The translations under genes and the position numbers were made by a program. 64,000 bases of DNA from Branchiostoma floridae (Eukaryota > Chordata > Leptocardii > Amphioxiformes > Branchiostomatidae), in contig NC_049994.1 of NCBI RefSeq assembly GCF_000003815.2, positions 6,418,858 to 6,482,857 of the forward strand, given 5' to 3'. Positions 49,201 through 61,442 of this stretch are shown one piece after another (position 1 is the first letter of the stretch; each line of letters starts with the position of its first letter). The notes under the pieces were generated by a model. That model was not told the origin of the DNA, did not search any database, and saw nothing but the letters and a program-made list of their open reading frames with translations.

Positions 49201-52200
49201 GGACCATATAAGTCGAATCAAAGAACAAGTCTGTCAGCAAGAGGACTACAGTCGTGACCAGAGTTCATGTTGTAAACCCGACCATGTCAGAGTCATTCCC
49301 TACAGAGTGTTTGCCCCCTCCGTATATGTACAACAGGCAGGAAGAGAGTTCCTCCCCTTGATAGAGAAGTATCTGTCTGCTGCCTATGATGTTCTGGGAC
49401 CTCACCCTCTCCCTAGGCTGGATGTGCTGATGGTCCCAAGATGCTTTGCAAGTCTGGGGTTGGCCAGGTGAGCCTTTGTTAACAGTTTTTTTTTTTACAT
49501 GCTAATTTTGATTCATTTCTTCTTCCATTCCAAACAAATAATATAAAGGTCAATGACCTGAAGTACACCGTTGTCACCATACTTACTGGTAAAGTAGCAT
49601 TCACCCTCAATTACACAATGTCATTTACATGTAGCAAGTGGCAGGACAGAGCTGGAGGGGTTGGTCGCTTTACATATATATATACATGTGCATGTATGAG
49701 TATGTTTGAATGAAAGATTAGGCCAGACCATGTTAATGTAGTTGAGAACATTTTGTATTGCTAAGGCTTGAAACTATAGTATAGGTATAGTTGTCTTTGA
49801 AGGACTTTTGTTTTTTTTCTCTTTTGATATTCTTTGATTTTATATTCTTTGTACAATTTGTATATATACAATTGTATAATATTACCTTTTATCCTGGCTA
49901 CATTGTTTTTAACATTTTAGTTAGATTTGTTTTTCAATGGTAGAGGAATATTGAAAATAAATGGCATGTAAACAATGCATCTGTTAAGTTCTAGCTTTTT
50001 TATGCATATGATTCCTGATAAGTGTTAATGTTTCAACTTGTCTTCTTATGACTAGAGTTGAACCCATTCAAGATAATAGTTAAAATTTGCCTTACAAATT
50101 TTCCTGATTTTTCAGTCCCCATCTGATGTTGGTGTCTCAGTCCCTGCTAGCTGGCCTAGGGGATGGCGGCATGATTCAATTTGTCTTCTTATGACTTGAA
50201 TTTAACCAACCAGTCACACAAAGAGCTAAAACTAGCCATACAAATTTTCCTGATTTTTCAGTCCCCATCTGATGTTGGTGTCTCAGTCCCTGCTAGCTGG
50301 CCTAGGGGATGGCGGCATGATTCAATTTGTCTTCTTATGACTTGAATTTAACCTACCATTCACAAAAGAGCTAAAACTTGCCATACAAATTTTCCTGATT
50401 TTTCAGTCCCCATCTGATGTTGGTGTCGCAGTCTCTGCTAGCGGGGGACGGCAGCATGTGCTTGCGTCTGGCGCACGAGATCGCTCACTCCTGGTTCGGC
50501 CTGCTGATTGGCTCGCGTGACTGGACGGAGGAATGGATCAGCGAGGGGTTTGCCACATACCTGGAGGACTGTATCCATGCTAAGGCTATGGGGGTAAGTG
50601 TTATTGTATCATACCTGGAGGACTGTATCCATGCTAAGGCTATGGGGGTAAGTGTTATTGTTTAATACCTGGGCCTCGATAACGTTTGATACGGGTGTTC
50701 TGAACCGGGTGATAGAAAGCTACATACTTTTAGGCTTCCATCAAATATTTGCTCTGCACACGCCAAGTACGTTGCGGTCAAAAATTTTAGTAACTGACTT
50801 GGACATTGGAATTGCTGTTGTAACTGTTACAGTAATTTTGTTCGAGTGCACCAAATTTTCTCAACTTCTGGTACATTTGGCATCGAACGTCTTTTCTCAG
50901 GTGGGTATGACATATTAAATAAAATACAACACGGTGTGTTCCGCATCACTCTCGGGCCCAGCCCTCCCGCGGGTGATACGGAATACATCGTGTTGTATTC
51001 TCTATATATATCGCATACCCAGTAAATTCACTGCCTCAGGGTATAACACACCAGGCCATATTTGCACTGGGCAGTACTAGCTGGATGTTAAAACTGATTT
51101 ATTTGATCCACTCACACCAGGATGGACCCCAACACTTATTTCTAAATGAGGTGGGTTCTTAAACTTCCCTTTGGCTCCTCTCAAGCATGGGTACCCAGTA
51201 AGTTCAGTATGGACGATGCTAAGGTGACAGTAAAAAATGGAAGGGTCGAACTGTGCTTGCAGGGCTCGAAATACCACCTGCATATGCAGGTTAGTGCAGG
51301 TAAAATTGGAGCTGTGCAGGTATTTCTGGTGTCTACCTGCACCTAACCTGCACTGGTCCATGTATTGGGTTTTATACATTAATGTCATATGATGTAAGTG
51401 TATGTGGATTGTTATTAGCTGCATTGAATGTTACTACCTATGAAGTATAAAAGGAAAAAAAATAGCATTGCATTATGGTTCCTAAAGAATTTTAGTATGA
51501 TCCATACTTCCTAAATTCAGAGTGGTGCAGGTAAAATTTGTCTGGTGCAGGTAATTTTCAACGTTACCTGCACCATTGCAGGTATGCAGAAAAAAGTATT
51601 TCGAGCCCTGGCTTGTTTACCAAAACTCTCCCAATATCCATTCAAATGAGTGAGGGACAGCTCGTATCCGAGCCTCTTGGCTTCCACGGAGTATCGAGTT
51701 TCACTATGCAACGGCAACAAAATTCTAACGCTTGATTTAAATCTTCCTTTGTTACATTTATCGAAGTACATACAAAAAAGCAGCTGTTTAAAAGGGTAAT
51801 ACTGTATCATCTTTATTTGTTAACAATAAAATAACATACAATGCATGACCCAAAAATGACTTTGGGTCATAGCTATGTTTCTAGTGTCCAAAGATATGCT
51901 TGGCATGTGATTATTTAGTAAACAGGTTTCAGGTGTGCATGACTTGTAACTGCCCTGCAGCACAGTTGGTTATCAAGTGACCTTACAAAATGCCTGTAAG
52001 GCCACACCAATTTAATTTCTTGGTTCACGGATTTGCTCGCTCCTATTTTTTGGAAATAAAAATAAAAATTACTACTCAGCAAATTTTCACCATTAATGAA
52101 ACCATTCACCAACTTTCTGGTGTAGCAAATTGGCCTTTATATTATAAGCTCCTTAAAGTGTGGGTACAGGTGCTGTTACTGTACAAAAATAGTGTTTTTG

Positions 52201-55200
52201 TACTTTTTTCAAGCTGAAAACTTTTTTTCTTTATGTTTTGGATTAGCCGTTACCTTTAACCCAACCATTTTACAATTTTTATTTTTATTTCGCCCTCTCG
52301 CTCCATATTTTTTATGAAAAAATCTGTGAACCAAGAAATTAAATTGGTGTGGCCTAATATCTTAGTACTGTTAGTACATAATAGATTTGTACTCTAGGTT
52401 GCACACCACCATATCTAGGTTGATATCACAAAAAAGACATGATTTCTTGGTAGAGAAGTCAAAACAAAAACTGAAAAAGCTAGAAGGCCCAAACAATACA
52501 CCACTTTTTCCTTTTATCACAAGCTATCTGCAACCAAAAAATCAAGACTATAGCATGTCCCGGTCAAAAGATAAAACATGGAAGTCCTGGTGTAGTACCA
52601 AGGTCACATACTAGGTGGCCCAAAAGTCAACCTTGATCTTTGTCTTCCTAACACCTACATACATATTAAATCTCATGGTAATCCACCAAGAGGTTCTAAG
52701 AGTTATACTGACTACAAAAATCTGGACACACAAACACACACAGACATGCAGACATACACACAGACAGACACACCCAAAACAATATCTCCATTTTCATAGA
52801 GATAATGAAACCACAGCAAACATCTAGAGTTACAGTTACTGTAGCAATTTTCAAAATGTTTCTGCAAGATCAATTCTTTAGTTATGTCTTTTCAAAATAA
52901 GATATTGTCTGAATTTTACTTCTGCCAATTTCAACAGTTCCTAAATGCCACTAACTGAAAGATTTCCAGCTCAAATCATACAAATATGATTCTCTTTGAA
53001 ACCCTAAACATCAGAGTAGAAGCTAAAACAAATGGTCTAGAATTTGTGAGTTTTTTTAGTCATACATGTGTACACAAACATAAACTAAATCATCTGAAAG
53101 TATTTCAGCACCAAGGAAAGACCAATGGGCAAAATAACAGTAAGTGAATTGAGTGTACCTTGACTGGGTTTCAACATTTATTTGAATGACCATAATAATC
53201 TTTTTTTTTTTCATTCTGCACTTACATTTTGTACATGTATGTCTTAGAATAGAGGGTAAAAGTCAGTTCCAATTAGTTTATGAGGCTGTAGGAGTGTTTA
53301 GAGCATTTTGTTTAGAGCATGGTATTGGAAGGTGGAGCCTATCCCTCTTCTTTCAGTCTTTTGTAGACTGGTTTATTAAGCAATAACTTAAAGCATAATA
53401 GTCCTCCTGGCAGCCTAAGAGGCTGAATTGCGAGGGCATTACAATCATGTTCCATTCAAAATACATCGATTAGAAAATTTTATGCACAACGTTAAAACAA
53501 TGGGTCAGTAGATACTGGTTAAAATACAATATCGAAGTAATACGAATTTGTTATGTTCAAAGAATTCCACTATTTACAGACTTAGACTTTATATAGACTT
53601 TTAAAACTTCGACAAGACAACGTGTGACTGAGGAGTAAAGTTCAGTTAGAGTCCGTTAAGTGTTTCCACCATGGCCGGGATGGCGCTTGACCTGTAGCGC
53701 TTTGACCCAGAAGGCTGCTGGTACTGTCCAGAGTTGCGTAGGTTTCTACCGTGCTGTTGGACACGGGTGGGGGGCAGCCAAGAACAGAACCGTGGGGATT
53801 TCTCAACTTTTGTCTTCCAAACTGAAGTCAGGTACCCATTTTTATGCATTGGGTGGAGTGAGGAAAGTCTTACATGTTAAGTGCCTTTCCCAAGGGCACA
53901 ACATCAGTGGCATGTCAGGGGATTCATACCCAGGACCTCTGGTTTCTGGGACAAACACCTTAACCATTACATCAAAATGAACACTTGCCGAATATTGGGA
54001 CAGTTGCAATCTGGGTTTTTCACCATGCAGTTATAAGACTTGTATGTAATGTATGTGTATTTATAAGCCAGGATATTCTGATTTTTGACTCTTAAGTTGA
54101 AACATAGATGGTTGCAATAGATTTCTTTTTGATGTTCTATACTTAGTCTATCGTCACAGTATCATGGTGATACTTTTTAAGTAGTATAATCTCTCTTTTC
54201 ATTTGCAGTGGACAGAGAAGGAGAGCCAAGAGTACTCTGACCTTCGTTCCTGCATCCGATACCGGCTACTGGCTGCTGAGCTGGACAACACAGAGGTATT
54301 ACATGTTTATGTTCTAGGTAAGATGACTAATGGTAGGAGGGGGAGATAAAAGGTACAATCTTATTCTAAGACAATTCTTAGGATTAAGATCTTTATAGAA
54401 TAGTACAAGTCATGTAATATGTATCGTATACTACCTAGTACATGTAATACAAAATGTAAGTAGTAGGCAATAGTAGTAGTTTGCTCTGACTCACAAACCT
54501 GTAAATATTACCATTCAAAGCCACATAAACATAATTTCAGTCTTCAAACAATGCCTTTTATTCAGAACATTAGTGATATTGATCCACCTTAGCTATCTAA
54601 AGAGATGATCTTCAACTGTTGTGACAGAGAAAACAGATGCTGTGTACAGTATACAGATTCATTGTGCTGAGGATATTCTCCTAACTCTTTGTGAAAAGCA
54701 CAATCAACAATGGACCATAGCTTATGTCCCATCCTAAGACTAAGAACGTGACTTGGTTGGTCTTTCTTTTTTGTCGAACATTGCCAACATTTTAGCATTC
54801 TTAGAGACAACCCAATATAACTTTTTAAAATCAGTTTATCAGTACAAATACATGTTAAACATCAGGATAGAAGCTGAAATAAGTAGCCTACACTACCAAA
54901 AACGCTTTTTCTTGTTTATCTTGTTTTGCTTCCTCACAGAAAATTTGTCTTCCAGGAAGAAAATTATTCTGTCCACAAGAAATCTTAGAAAAATGTGCTT
55001 GTCCATGGGGCAAGCAAATTTTTGCTTGTCAAGTTTTTGAGAAAATTTGAGATTTGTTTTCTTGTATTTCTTAAAATGCTTTTTCTTGTTTATCTTGTTT
55101 TGCTTCCTCACAGAAAATGTATCTTCCAGGAAAAAAAAAATTCTTGTATTTCTTAAGAGTTGAATCTTGTTAGAAAAAAACAAGAATTTGTAGAATTTTT

Positions 55201-58200
55201 TTCTTGTATTGTAAGAAAAATAAGAAGATTTTGCTTAAATGTCTAAAAAAATTGTTGTTTCTCGTTTTGCTTGAATTTTATTCTCAATTTTCTTCCTGCA
55301 AGAATGTTTTTCTTCATATAAGAATTGTCCATGGGGTAAGCAAAATAAGAAAAAATCATTTTTGGTAGTGTACAGTTCGTGAGTTGTTTTGAGTCATACA
55401 TGTGCACACAAATGTAGAGTCAATCGTCTGAAAGTATTTCAGCACCAAGGAAAGACCAATGGGCAAAATAATTTTAGTGAATTTAGTGTTTATCAGACTG
55501 CGTATACATGTAAATGTTTATTGTTTTGAAGTGCATATTTTAACTTGTAGATCAAGGTTCTAGCCAGCATCCATCCTTCCATCCTTTGATGCAATTTTTA
55601 CGCTGGGTACGGACAAAAAGTTTACCCATTCCGTCCTCTGTGATGAACAAAATGGGCATGTTAAGATATTAATGGAACCAAGCTGAGTCTACCAGCAAAA
55701 TTTGCCCTTCAAAATAGAAGAAATTGCATTTCAGTCAGGGCCTAGATTTCAAACAAATATTCCCTGAGAGCATGCACCAGCAAATTTCCCAATCAAAATC
55801 CAGGGGACAGAAAAAAATTTCAGGCTGGTTAGAATACTGATGTACATACTGTAAATGCATTTAAGTTCGCGGGGATTTAATTTCGCGGTAGCAGGAAAAT
55901 GGACTTTTCGCGGTGGATTTAAGTTCGCGGTAACACCATAGACTGCAGTCTAATACCGTAATAGAAAAATGTTCGCGGTGGTTTTAAGTTCGCGGTGAAA
56001 TGGTCACCACGAAAACCGCGATCATTAATCCACCGCAAACATTTCTGCATTTACAGTAATATACAGATCTACATTGTACATAATTATATGTATATATATA
56101 ATACAGGAGGAACTGCAGACGTTAAGGCCCAGTGCATCAGGGCAGGGGTTCCACCAGGGGGAGGGGACAGTGTACGTCACCAACGCCCTCAACACAGACA
56201 AACTTTTCACACAAGTGCACTACCTCAAGGGCTACTTTCTCCTCAGGTAGGTTCATACATTTGTATAACATCATTTTTGTGTATTTTGTTTCATCTTCTA
56301 GTTTTCGCCATTGATACATGACTTTTAGGGGTGGGTTCCAGTACACTGTACTGGTGCCAAACCGTATTTTTATATTTCAGCCATACATAGTATGGTGAAA
56401 TATATTGTATTCGTAATGTTTCTTTCTTTCTTTCTTTCTTTCTCCTGTCAAATCTTCAAAGTGATTCATCTCCGCCATTCCTGGACCGAATGATCTAAAA
56501 TTTGGCACAAGGGTAGAGTGAGCCAATACCTTGATGCTTTTTTCTCATTTTTGTCATATCTGCCTCTTGAATGATTTTATTGAGGTTTAAAGGTCACGTT
56601 TTGACCAAAACGGTATATTTTGGCCCCCTGTACCCTGGTCTTACAGTGGAATTGCCTGAAATTTGGTAGAGATAGGCATTAGATAGTTGGTAAAATGATC
56701 CAAGTAAAATTTTTGTCCTAAACTACTTTGAAATGCTTAATTTCAGCACTTTTTTGAGGTGAGATTGGTTTACTTTCGGCCTCCTGCCTTGAACTCCAGT
56801 GACCCCACACACCTGCGGCAGCCTGCGCTTTGGGGAGAGTTAATTGAATTTAAAGAGCCAGCCAATCAGCGCCGAGAAGGCGAATGCTAATTAATATTCA
56901 TAAGCTGGCTTCTAATGCCGTATATACAGACAGAAACACATGCATATTACAGCATTACAGTGGCCATATGTCACCCTGTGCCCGGTTTAAAATTGTAGTT
57001 TGCAAGGATTTGGAGTTCAGACAGGGTCATTTTGAGTGGTAGCAGACGGTACGCATGCATTGAACGTTAGAATACAAGTCTTTGTCGTTGAATTAACCAA
57101 CATTTCGCATGGCAATATCAATCATTTTCGGCAGAGTTGAATTTGGTAGGGTTAGTTGAGACAATCGAGTAAATGTTACTTGGCGGAAAATGCGGGAAAA
57201 TTGGCCAGTTTGCGTTTAGTTTTTTTTTCATACCTGCCTCTAAAATGATTGTATTGAGGTTTAAAGGCAATGTTTTGACCAAAACGGTATATTTTGGCCC
57301 ACTGTACCTGGTATTACAATGGAATGACCTGAAATTTGGTGTAGATAGGCATTAGATAGTTGGTAAAATGATCCATGTAAAATTTTTGGCATAAACTACT
57401 TTAAAATGCTTAATTTCAGTACTTTTCTGAGGGGAAATTGGATTCCTTTCGGCCTCCTCCCGTACGTGAACTCCAATGACCCCACACACCTGCGGCAGCC
57501 TGCGCTTTGGGGAGAGTTAATTGAATTTAAAGAGCCAGCCAATCAGCGCCGAGAAGGCGAATGCTAATTAATATTCATCACAAAAACACATGCATATTAC
57601 AGCATTACAGTGGCCATATGTCACCCTGTGCCCGGTTTAAAATTGTAGTTTGCGAGGATTTGGAGTTCAGACAGGGTCATTTGAGTGGTAGCGGACGGTA
57701 CGCATGCATTGAACGTTACAATACAAGTCTTTGGCGTTGAATTAACCAACATTCCGCATATGGCGATATCCATCATTTTTGACAGAGTTGACTTTGGAAG
57801 GGGTTAGTCCTTGGGGTAGTTGAGACGTAGGTCTCAACTAACCCAAGGTAGTTTTGATACGTAGGTTTGACAGTGGCGAAAATGATTATTTTCTCATCAA
57901 TATTTCTCGTCATAATCATTTAAACTGTAAATCTAAACAATTGGCTTACATGTGCAATTTTTAATGAATAAAGATCAGTGCGTACTAAAATTATGTGTAA
58001 CTTATTTCTCTTTGTCAATAGATCAGCATTTTTTCTATAGTGGCCATATGTCTATAGTGGCAACATTTCTCTCACTGTACTGGAAAGAAAAGTGAGGTAT
58101 TTTTTCCCGAGCAAATATAGGTACTTCTAGTGTTGTTGTCGTTTTTATTACGTAAACTTTGTACATTCAAATTGTAAGTAACTTTAAACTTCCAGAGTTT

Positions 58201-61200
58201 TAGCCCAATAAAACACTCCCAGTACCAGGGTATCACCGCTGACCCCCGAAAAGAAACCCTCGAACAAGGTAGCAACTCCCATCCTCCGGGTCTCGCACGC
58301 TACGAGCAGGAAATTATAACACTAACACAACAAGATTACGCCCGATGGCTGTTGCATACAAAGTAAAACAATTTACGAGTAATAGTGGTATGCAGGAGGA
58401 TATACTTAACAAAGAAGCAAATGAAATATATAGATAAAGCCACATCAAGTTAAGTTGTTGGTCCTGGAATTTTTCAGAAAAGAAATGAAGCGAAAGACCG
58501 ACAAATTCTTTAAAAATTTGAGACGCTCCGTTTATGCAATGGCTCATACAAAACAAGAAGATTTAAGTTTTCAGCTTGAAAAAAAAAAAAAACACTTCTA
58601 CTACACAGTACCTACTCTCCAAGCAGAGGTTATTAGGCTCCGGCTGTTTTTTACCGTTTTTTAGTCGTAGGTCAAAATAGAAAGCCCGATAAAAACGACT
58701 AAAAAAACGTTAAAAAACAGCCGGAACCTAACCTCTGCTCGGAGAGTACACAGTACCTGCACCTGCTTGATAATTATTCAAACGCATGCCATACTTGAAT
58801 AAAAGAAAAGTTCAATGTAATAATAAATGTACACACATCACTAGGAGCTGATAACGGTACTTAGACGTAGTTATTGTACAGGAAATTGTTGAATGGCTTC
58901 ATGTAATTTCATGATGAAAATCTTCTGAATGGAAGATGCGGTGTTTTTTTTCACTTTCGGAAAAATAGGAGCTGCCGCGATATACTTAAAAAGCAATAAG
59001 TCATGCATAGGGGCTCCTGTGGAAGATTATCTTCTTCCATATGGGCCAGGGGCATCTTGAGCAAGCTCTGTTTTGACCTGGAATCAATTCACAATACTAG
59101 TCCACTTTGGGGGATAATGTACTGTTAAGATGTTCCATTTTTGCGCATGGGTGATTTGGAACAGTCCAATGTTGCGTGGGAAGGGGTATGGCTGAAATAT
59201 GCTGTATTTGCTCTCAAGCAAATGTCGGCCTTTCTAGTTCTTCTTAAACAGGTCTGAAAAAAGTAGACCTGATAAAAATCAGTGGGCCGGAGTTTGAACC
59301 AAGTTCTTGTACATTTTGCAATGAATTGTGTGTTTTTCAAGTTGGTATGACAATTGCTATAATTTATGTTTTTCACACAGGTATTTCACCAAGAAAGTCG
59401 GGGCTGAACAATTTCACTATTTGCTGAAGAGTTTTGTTCAAAAGTTCCCTAGACACGGAATGAACCTCATATTCTCTCAGGATTTCTTCAACCTTGTCTT
59501 CAAGACCTTCCCATGTCTTAGCTCCCAGGGTCTTACAGTGGAGAGAATCTACCAAGACTGGCTGGACTGTCCAGGACTACCAAAACAACTACAGAAAAAC
59601 CCCATCAATGCTAACAACAGACTCGTCAAGCAAGTTAGGGAAACTCTGAAGCATTGGAAAGATGTCGACAAGCAGAACAGACAGAGTGAAAGAGAAGCTA
59701 GAAAGATGAGAAAAAGAAGTCGAAACCCAATAGACAATTCTGTGCAAAGAAAGAAAAGACAGAGACAGAGTTTAGATGGGGTTTGTGATAAAGAAGAAAG
59801 CATGGTTGAGAAAAATATTCTAGTGAATGACAGGAAAAGAAATCATGACATCACTGACAATATGATAGACTCAGACATTACTCCGCCCCAAACTAAACGT
59901 CAACCAATGGGAAACAGTATACCAAATAAACAAATAGACCTTGAGTCGCCTGATAGCCAATCAGATGTACCCCTTAGAATTGACCTTCCTTCAACCTCAC
60001 ACATAAATGAAGGGGGAGTAAGTGCACATGAATCAAGAGCTATGGAACCTGGGAAAGAGCTCTTACAAGATCAGCTTGTACTCCTCCTGGAAGAGCTGCT
60101 TGAGATGAAGACCTTGGCAACGGAAACGCTACATCAGTTGGAGAAACACTACGGGCTGTCCAGGTGTAATGCAGACGTCAGGCATCGGTGGTGTGAACTG
60201 GTCATCAAACATGGGTAATTTTTTTCTATATACTGACTTGAAACTTTTGTCACTCAACAATTATTAAAGAATTTTTAAAGATATTTTGAAGGCACCTTTC
60301 CCCAGATGTATTGCAACAATGTCAACAATCCTAAAGCTATCACCTTATCTGACACATAATGTCTCAATATTGATAGAAATTGTAAAATGTAGTTCTCCAT
60401 GTGTAAGTCTGTTAAGTAAAATTTAGTGTTGACTGTTGAATAGTTAAACAGGTTGGTAAATCACTGATAACAAACTTCTTTGTACACAAGCCAATGTTGT
60501 GGTGACTGTCACCCTCCCTCACGCATTGCTGACCAGTTCTGCTAGGTGTCACTGCTGCAGTGTCAAGAATGCAGTCCCAAACATGACTGACCTTAAACCT
60601 ACTTCATGAACCTTGATGTGTGTGTTTCTGTATACTATGCATGCACTGTAAAAATTAATGTAGAAATGTTTGCTGTGCTCTTGTTCGCAGTTTTCGCGGT
60701 GGCCACTTCACTGCAACCTCAAAACCACTAAACATTTTTTCATTACGGTATGTGACTTCAGTACATATGGCGCTACAGCAAACGCAAAAATTAAATCCAG
60801 TTTACAGTATGTATAATTAAACTCAATGATGATTAGAACAGCATTCTGCACATTGCTGCTTTTTGTACATAGCTGTTAGTGGAAGGAACACTTACTGATT
60901 AGTATTGCTCTGTGTGAGGAAGGTGACCAACAGTCATGGAAATGTTGGCTAGGTATTAACTCAATGGTTGTGTACAACAAACTATAGTTATCACTTGTTC
61001 TTTTGTTTACCAAATGCTTATCTTCAGGATAAATCTGAAACTATTGTGTAACATGTGGCCACAATTTTTTGGAGAACAGGAGAAAATCAAAGCATCCATA
61101 ACATTAAGTCAGTGTGGCCTATCATATCATTTTTGTTGTCTCTAGCTACAGTCCTGGGTACAAAGATGTACAACAGTTCCTGTGTGAGGACCAGGCCATG

Positions 61201-61353
61201 GGTGTGTATCTGTATGGGGAACTGATGATGTATGAACAGCCACAGCAACAGCAGCTGGCCAGGGAGACATTCCACATGCTGTCTCCAGAAATGGAGGAGG
61301 GTCTGAGGAAAGCTGTACAGGAGATGCTTTATGGTGGACAAGGAAATGACTAA
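46283..61353 (+). CDS. AOPEP: Aminopeptidase O (AOPEP), M1 metallopeptidase, full coding region
   Basis: Coding exons 46283-47841, 48397-49467, 50407-50593, 54209-54295, 56107-56246, 59381-60214 and 61146-61353 join in phase to 1361 aa; human AOPEP is about 819. Recognition is residue-level: NDLPLMGNSHE and LDLDVDMDQKVINGIITLFL at the start, LILDCCDIEILHVEEV, FYVTMPMPCSTLALAVG, and the zinc site HEIAHSWFG (H900, E901, H904) with WTEEWISEGFAT supplying the third ligand E923. Then VHYLKGYFLLR, the basic nucleolar-signal-like KMRKRSR and RKKRQRQ, and the ARM-like C-terminus (EVRHRWCELV-type, EDQAMGVYLYGELM). The family cleaves N-terminal residues, with angiotensin III as the known in vitro substrate. 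No clear GxMEN exopeptidase motif is visible. The extra length is low-complexity sequence in exons 1 and 2. Exon 3 has duplicated borders. Confidence 0.96.
46482..46700 (+). other. Linker-histone-tail-like sequence out of frame in AOPEP exon 1
   Basis: In the +1 frame relative to AOPEP the DNA reads AAAPKTSTKKPAAKKSTKK, then AKKPAAKKAATKKTQTKKAA and KKTAPAKKATKPKKK. That is the K/A/P/T pattern of a histone H1 C-terminal tail, with GCC and AAG codons dominating. The AOPEP frame reads a Gln/Glu/Cys-rich segment instead (QDVNQEASGQEVYKEVSGQE). The H1-like frame is open from 46326 to 46889. Confidence 0.6.
48051..48279. mobile_element. AGGCCACACCAATT element, copy 2
   Basis: AAGGCCACACCAATTTGATG to CCAAGAAATTAAATTAGTAT followed by GGCCTA. 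In AOPEP intron 1. Confidence 0.75.
48560..48650 (+). repeat. In-frame 24-27-bp coding repeat in AOPEP exon 2
   Basis: AGCAACCAGATGCTGTCACT recurs about four times and encodes QPDAVTK-like units. It is part of the linker that lengthens this protein. Confidence 0.85.
50085..50406 (+). repeat. Two extra copies of the AOPEP exon 3 acceptor and exon start
   Basis: TTTTTCAGTCCCCATCTGAT and the following about 60 bp of exon occur at 50115 and 50261 before the true acceptor at 50406; the period is about 145 bp. In the extra copies the frame reaches a TGA in 27 codons and no donor follows. Confidence 0.9.
50557..50664 (+). repeat. 54-bp tandem duplication of the exon 3 end and its donor
   Basis: ATACCTGGAGGACTGTATCC through GGGGGTAAGTGTTATTGT occurs twice, at 50557 and 50611. 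Donors lie at 50594 and 50648, 54 bp apart, so the second keeps the frame and would add 18 residues. Confidence 0.95.
50905..51008. mobile_element. Small palindromic element
   Basis: AAATACAACACGGTGTGTTC at the left is complementary to the ACATCGTGTTGTATT end, with CGGGTGATACGGAATAC inside. A related half (CGGGTGATACGGAATATA) lies at about 17281. Confidence 0.55.
51260..51610 (+). mobile_element. CAGGGCTCGAAAT element, copy 3, complete
   Basis: CAGGGCTCGAAATACCACCT to TTTCGAGCCCTG, flanked by GCTTG on both sides (51255-51259 and 51611-51615), a short apparent target duplication. In AOPEP intron 3. Confidence 0.85.
51999..52357. mobile_element. AGGCCACACCAATT element, copy 3, best preserved
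   Basis: AAGGCCACACCAATTTAATT followed by TCTTGGTTCACGGATT, with the inverted right end CTGTGAACCAAGAAATTAAA, then TTGGTGTGGCCTA. Confidence 0.88.
52400..52810 (+). repeat. Interspersed repeat, second copy of the 1575-2000 family
   Basis: Colinear blocks: ACAAGCTATCTGCAACCAAA, then AAATCAAGAC, GTAGTACCAAGGTCACATAC, CCAAGAGGTTCTAAGAG and an ACACACAGACA tract with an ATCTCCATTTTCATAGAGAT end hairpin. Confidence 0.6.
53690..53975 (+). mobile_element. SINE with Deu-like core, copy 2
   Basis: GTCAGGTACCCATTTTTATG, TTAAGTGCCTTTCCCAAGGG, then CACAACATCAG and CCAGGACCTCTGGTTTCTGG, in the same order as 15757-16065. Confidence 0.65.
54888..55378. mobile_element. TACACTACCAAAAA inverted-repeat element
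   Basis: TACACTACCAAAAACGCTTT on the left; ATCATTTTTGGTAGTGTA on the right. The interior has two near-identical TTTTTCTTGTTTATCTTGTT blocks and CCATGGGGCAAGCAAA near each end. In AOPEP intron 4. Confidence 0.8.
55847..56058. mobile_element. TACTGTAAATGC palindromic MITE, copy 3
   Basis: Opposite orientation to copies 1 and 2. Ends 48 bp before AOPEP exon 5. Confidence 0.85.
56569..57815 (+). repeat. Tandem duplication of about 580-660 bp in AOPEP intron 5
   Basis: Copies 56569-57160 and 57233-57815 share the whole order from GATTTTATTGAGGTTTAAAG through the CCAATCAGCGCCGAGAAGGC block to AGTTGAGAC. Upstream at 56417-56442 is a TTTC tract as at 2317, and the first part belongs to the repeat of ATP-grasp intron 1. 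Confidence 0.85.
58612..58749. mobile_element. MITE with ACTCTCCAAGCAGAGG ends
   Basis: ACTCTCCAAGCAGAGGTTAT at the left; ACCTCTGCTCGGAGAGT at the right. Core arms GGCTCCGGCTGTTTTTTACC and its complement form an almost perfect hairpin. End-related to 3326-3506. Confidence 0.85.
60645..60810. mobile_element. TACTGTAAATGC MITE, decayed copy 4
   Basis: GCACTGTAAAAATTAATGTA, then GAAATGTTTGC, to TCCAGTTTACAGTA, with weak CGCGGT words left. In AOPEP intron 6. Confidence 0.6.
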
Positions 61354-61442
61354 AGGATGGGGGTTTAATACAATTTGATCTCTACAACTGGAGATTTACT
61401 TCTGGACATTTCGTGTGACATCACTCTTCTTCAGCGTCACTA

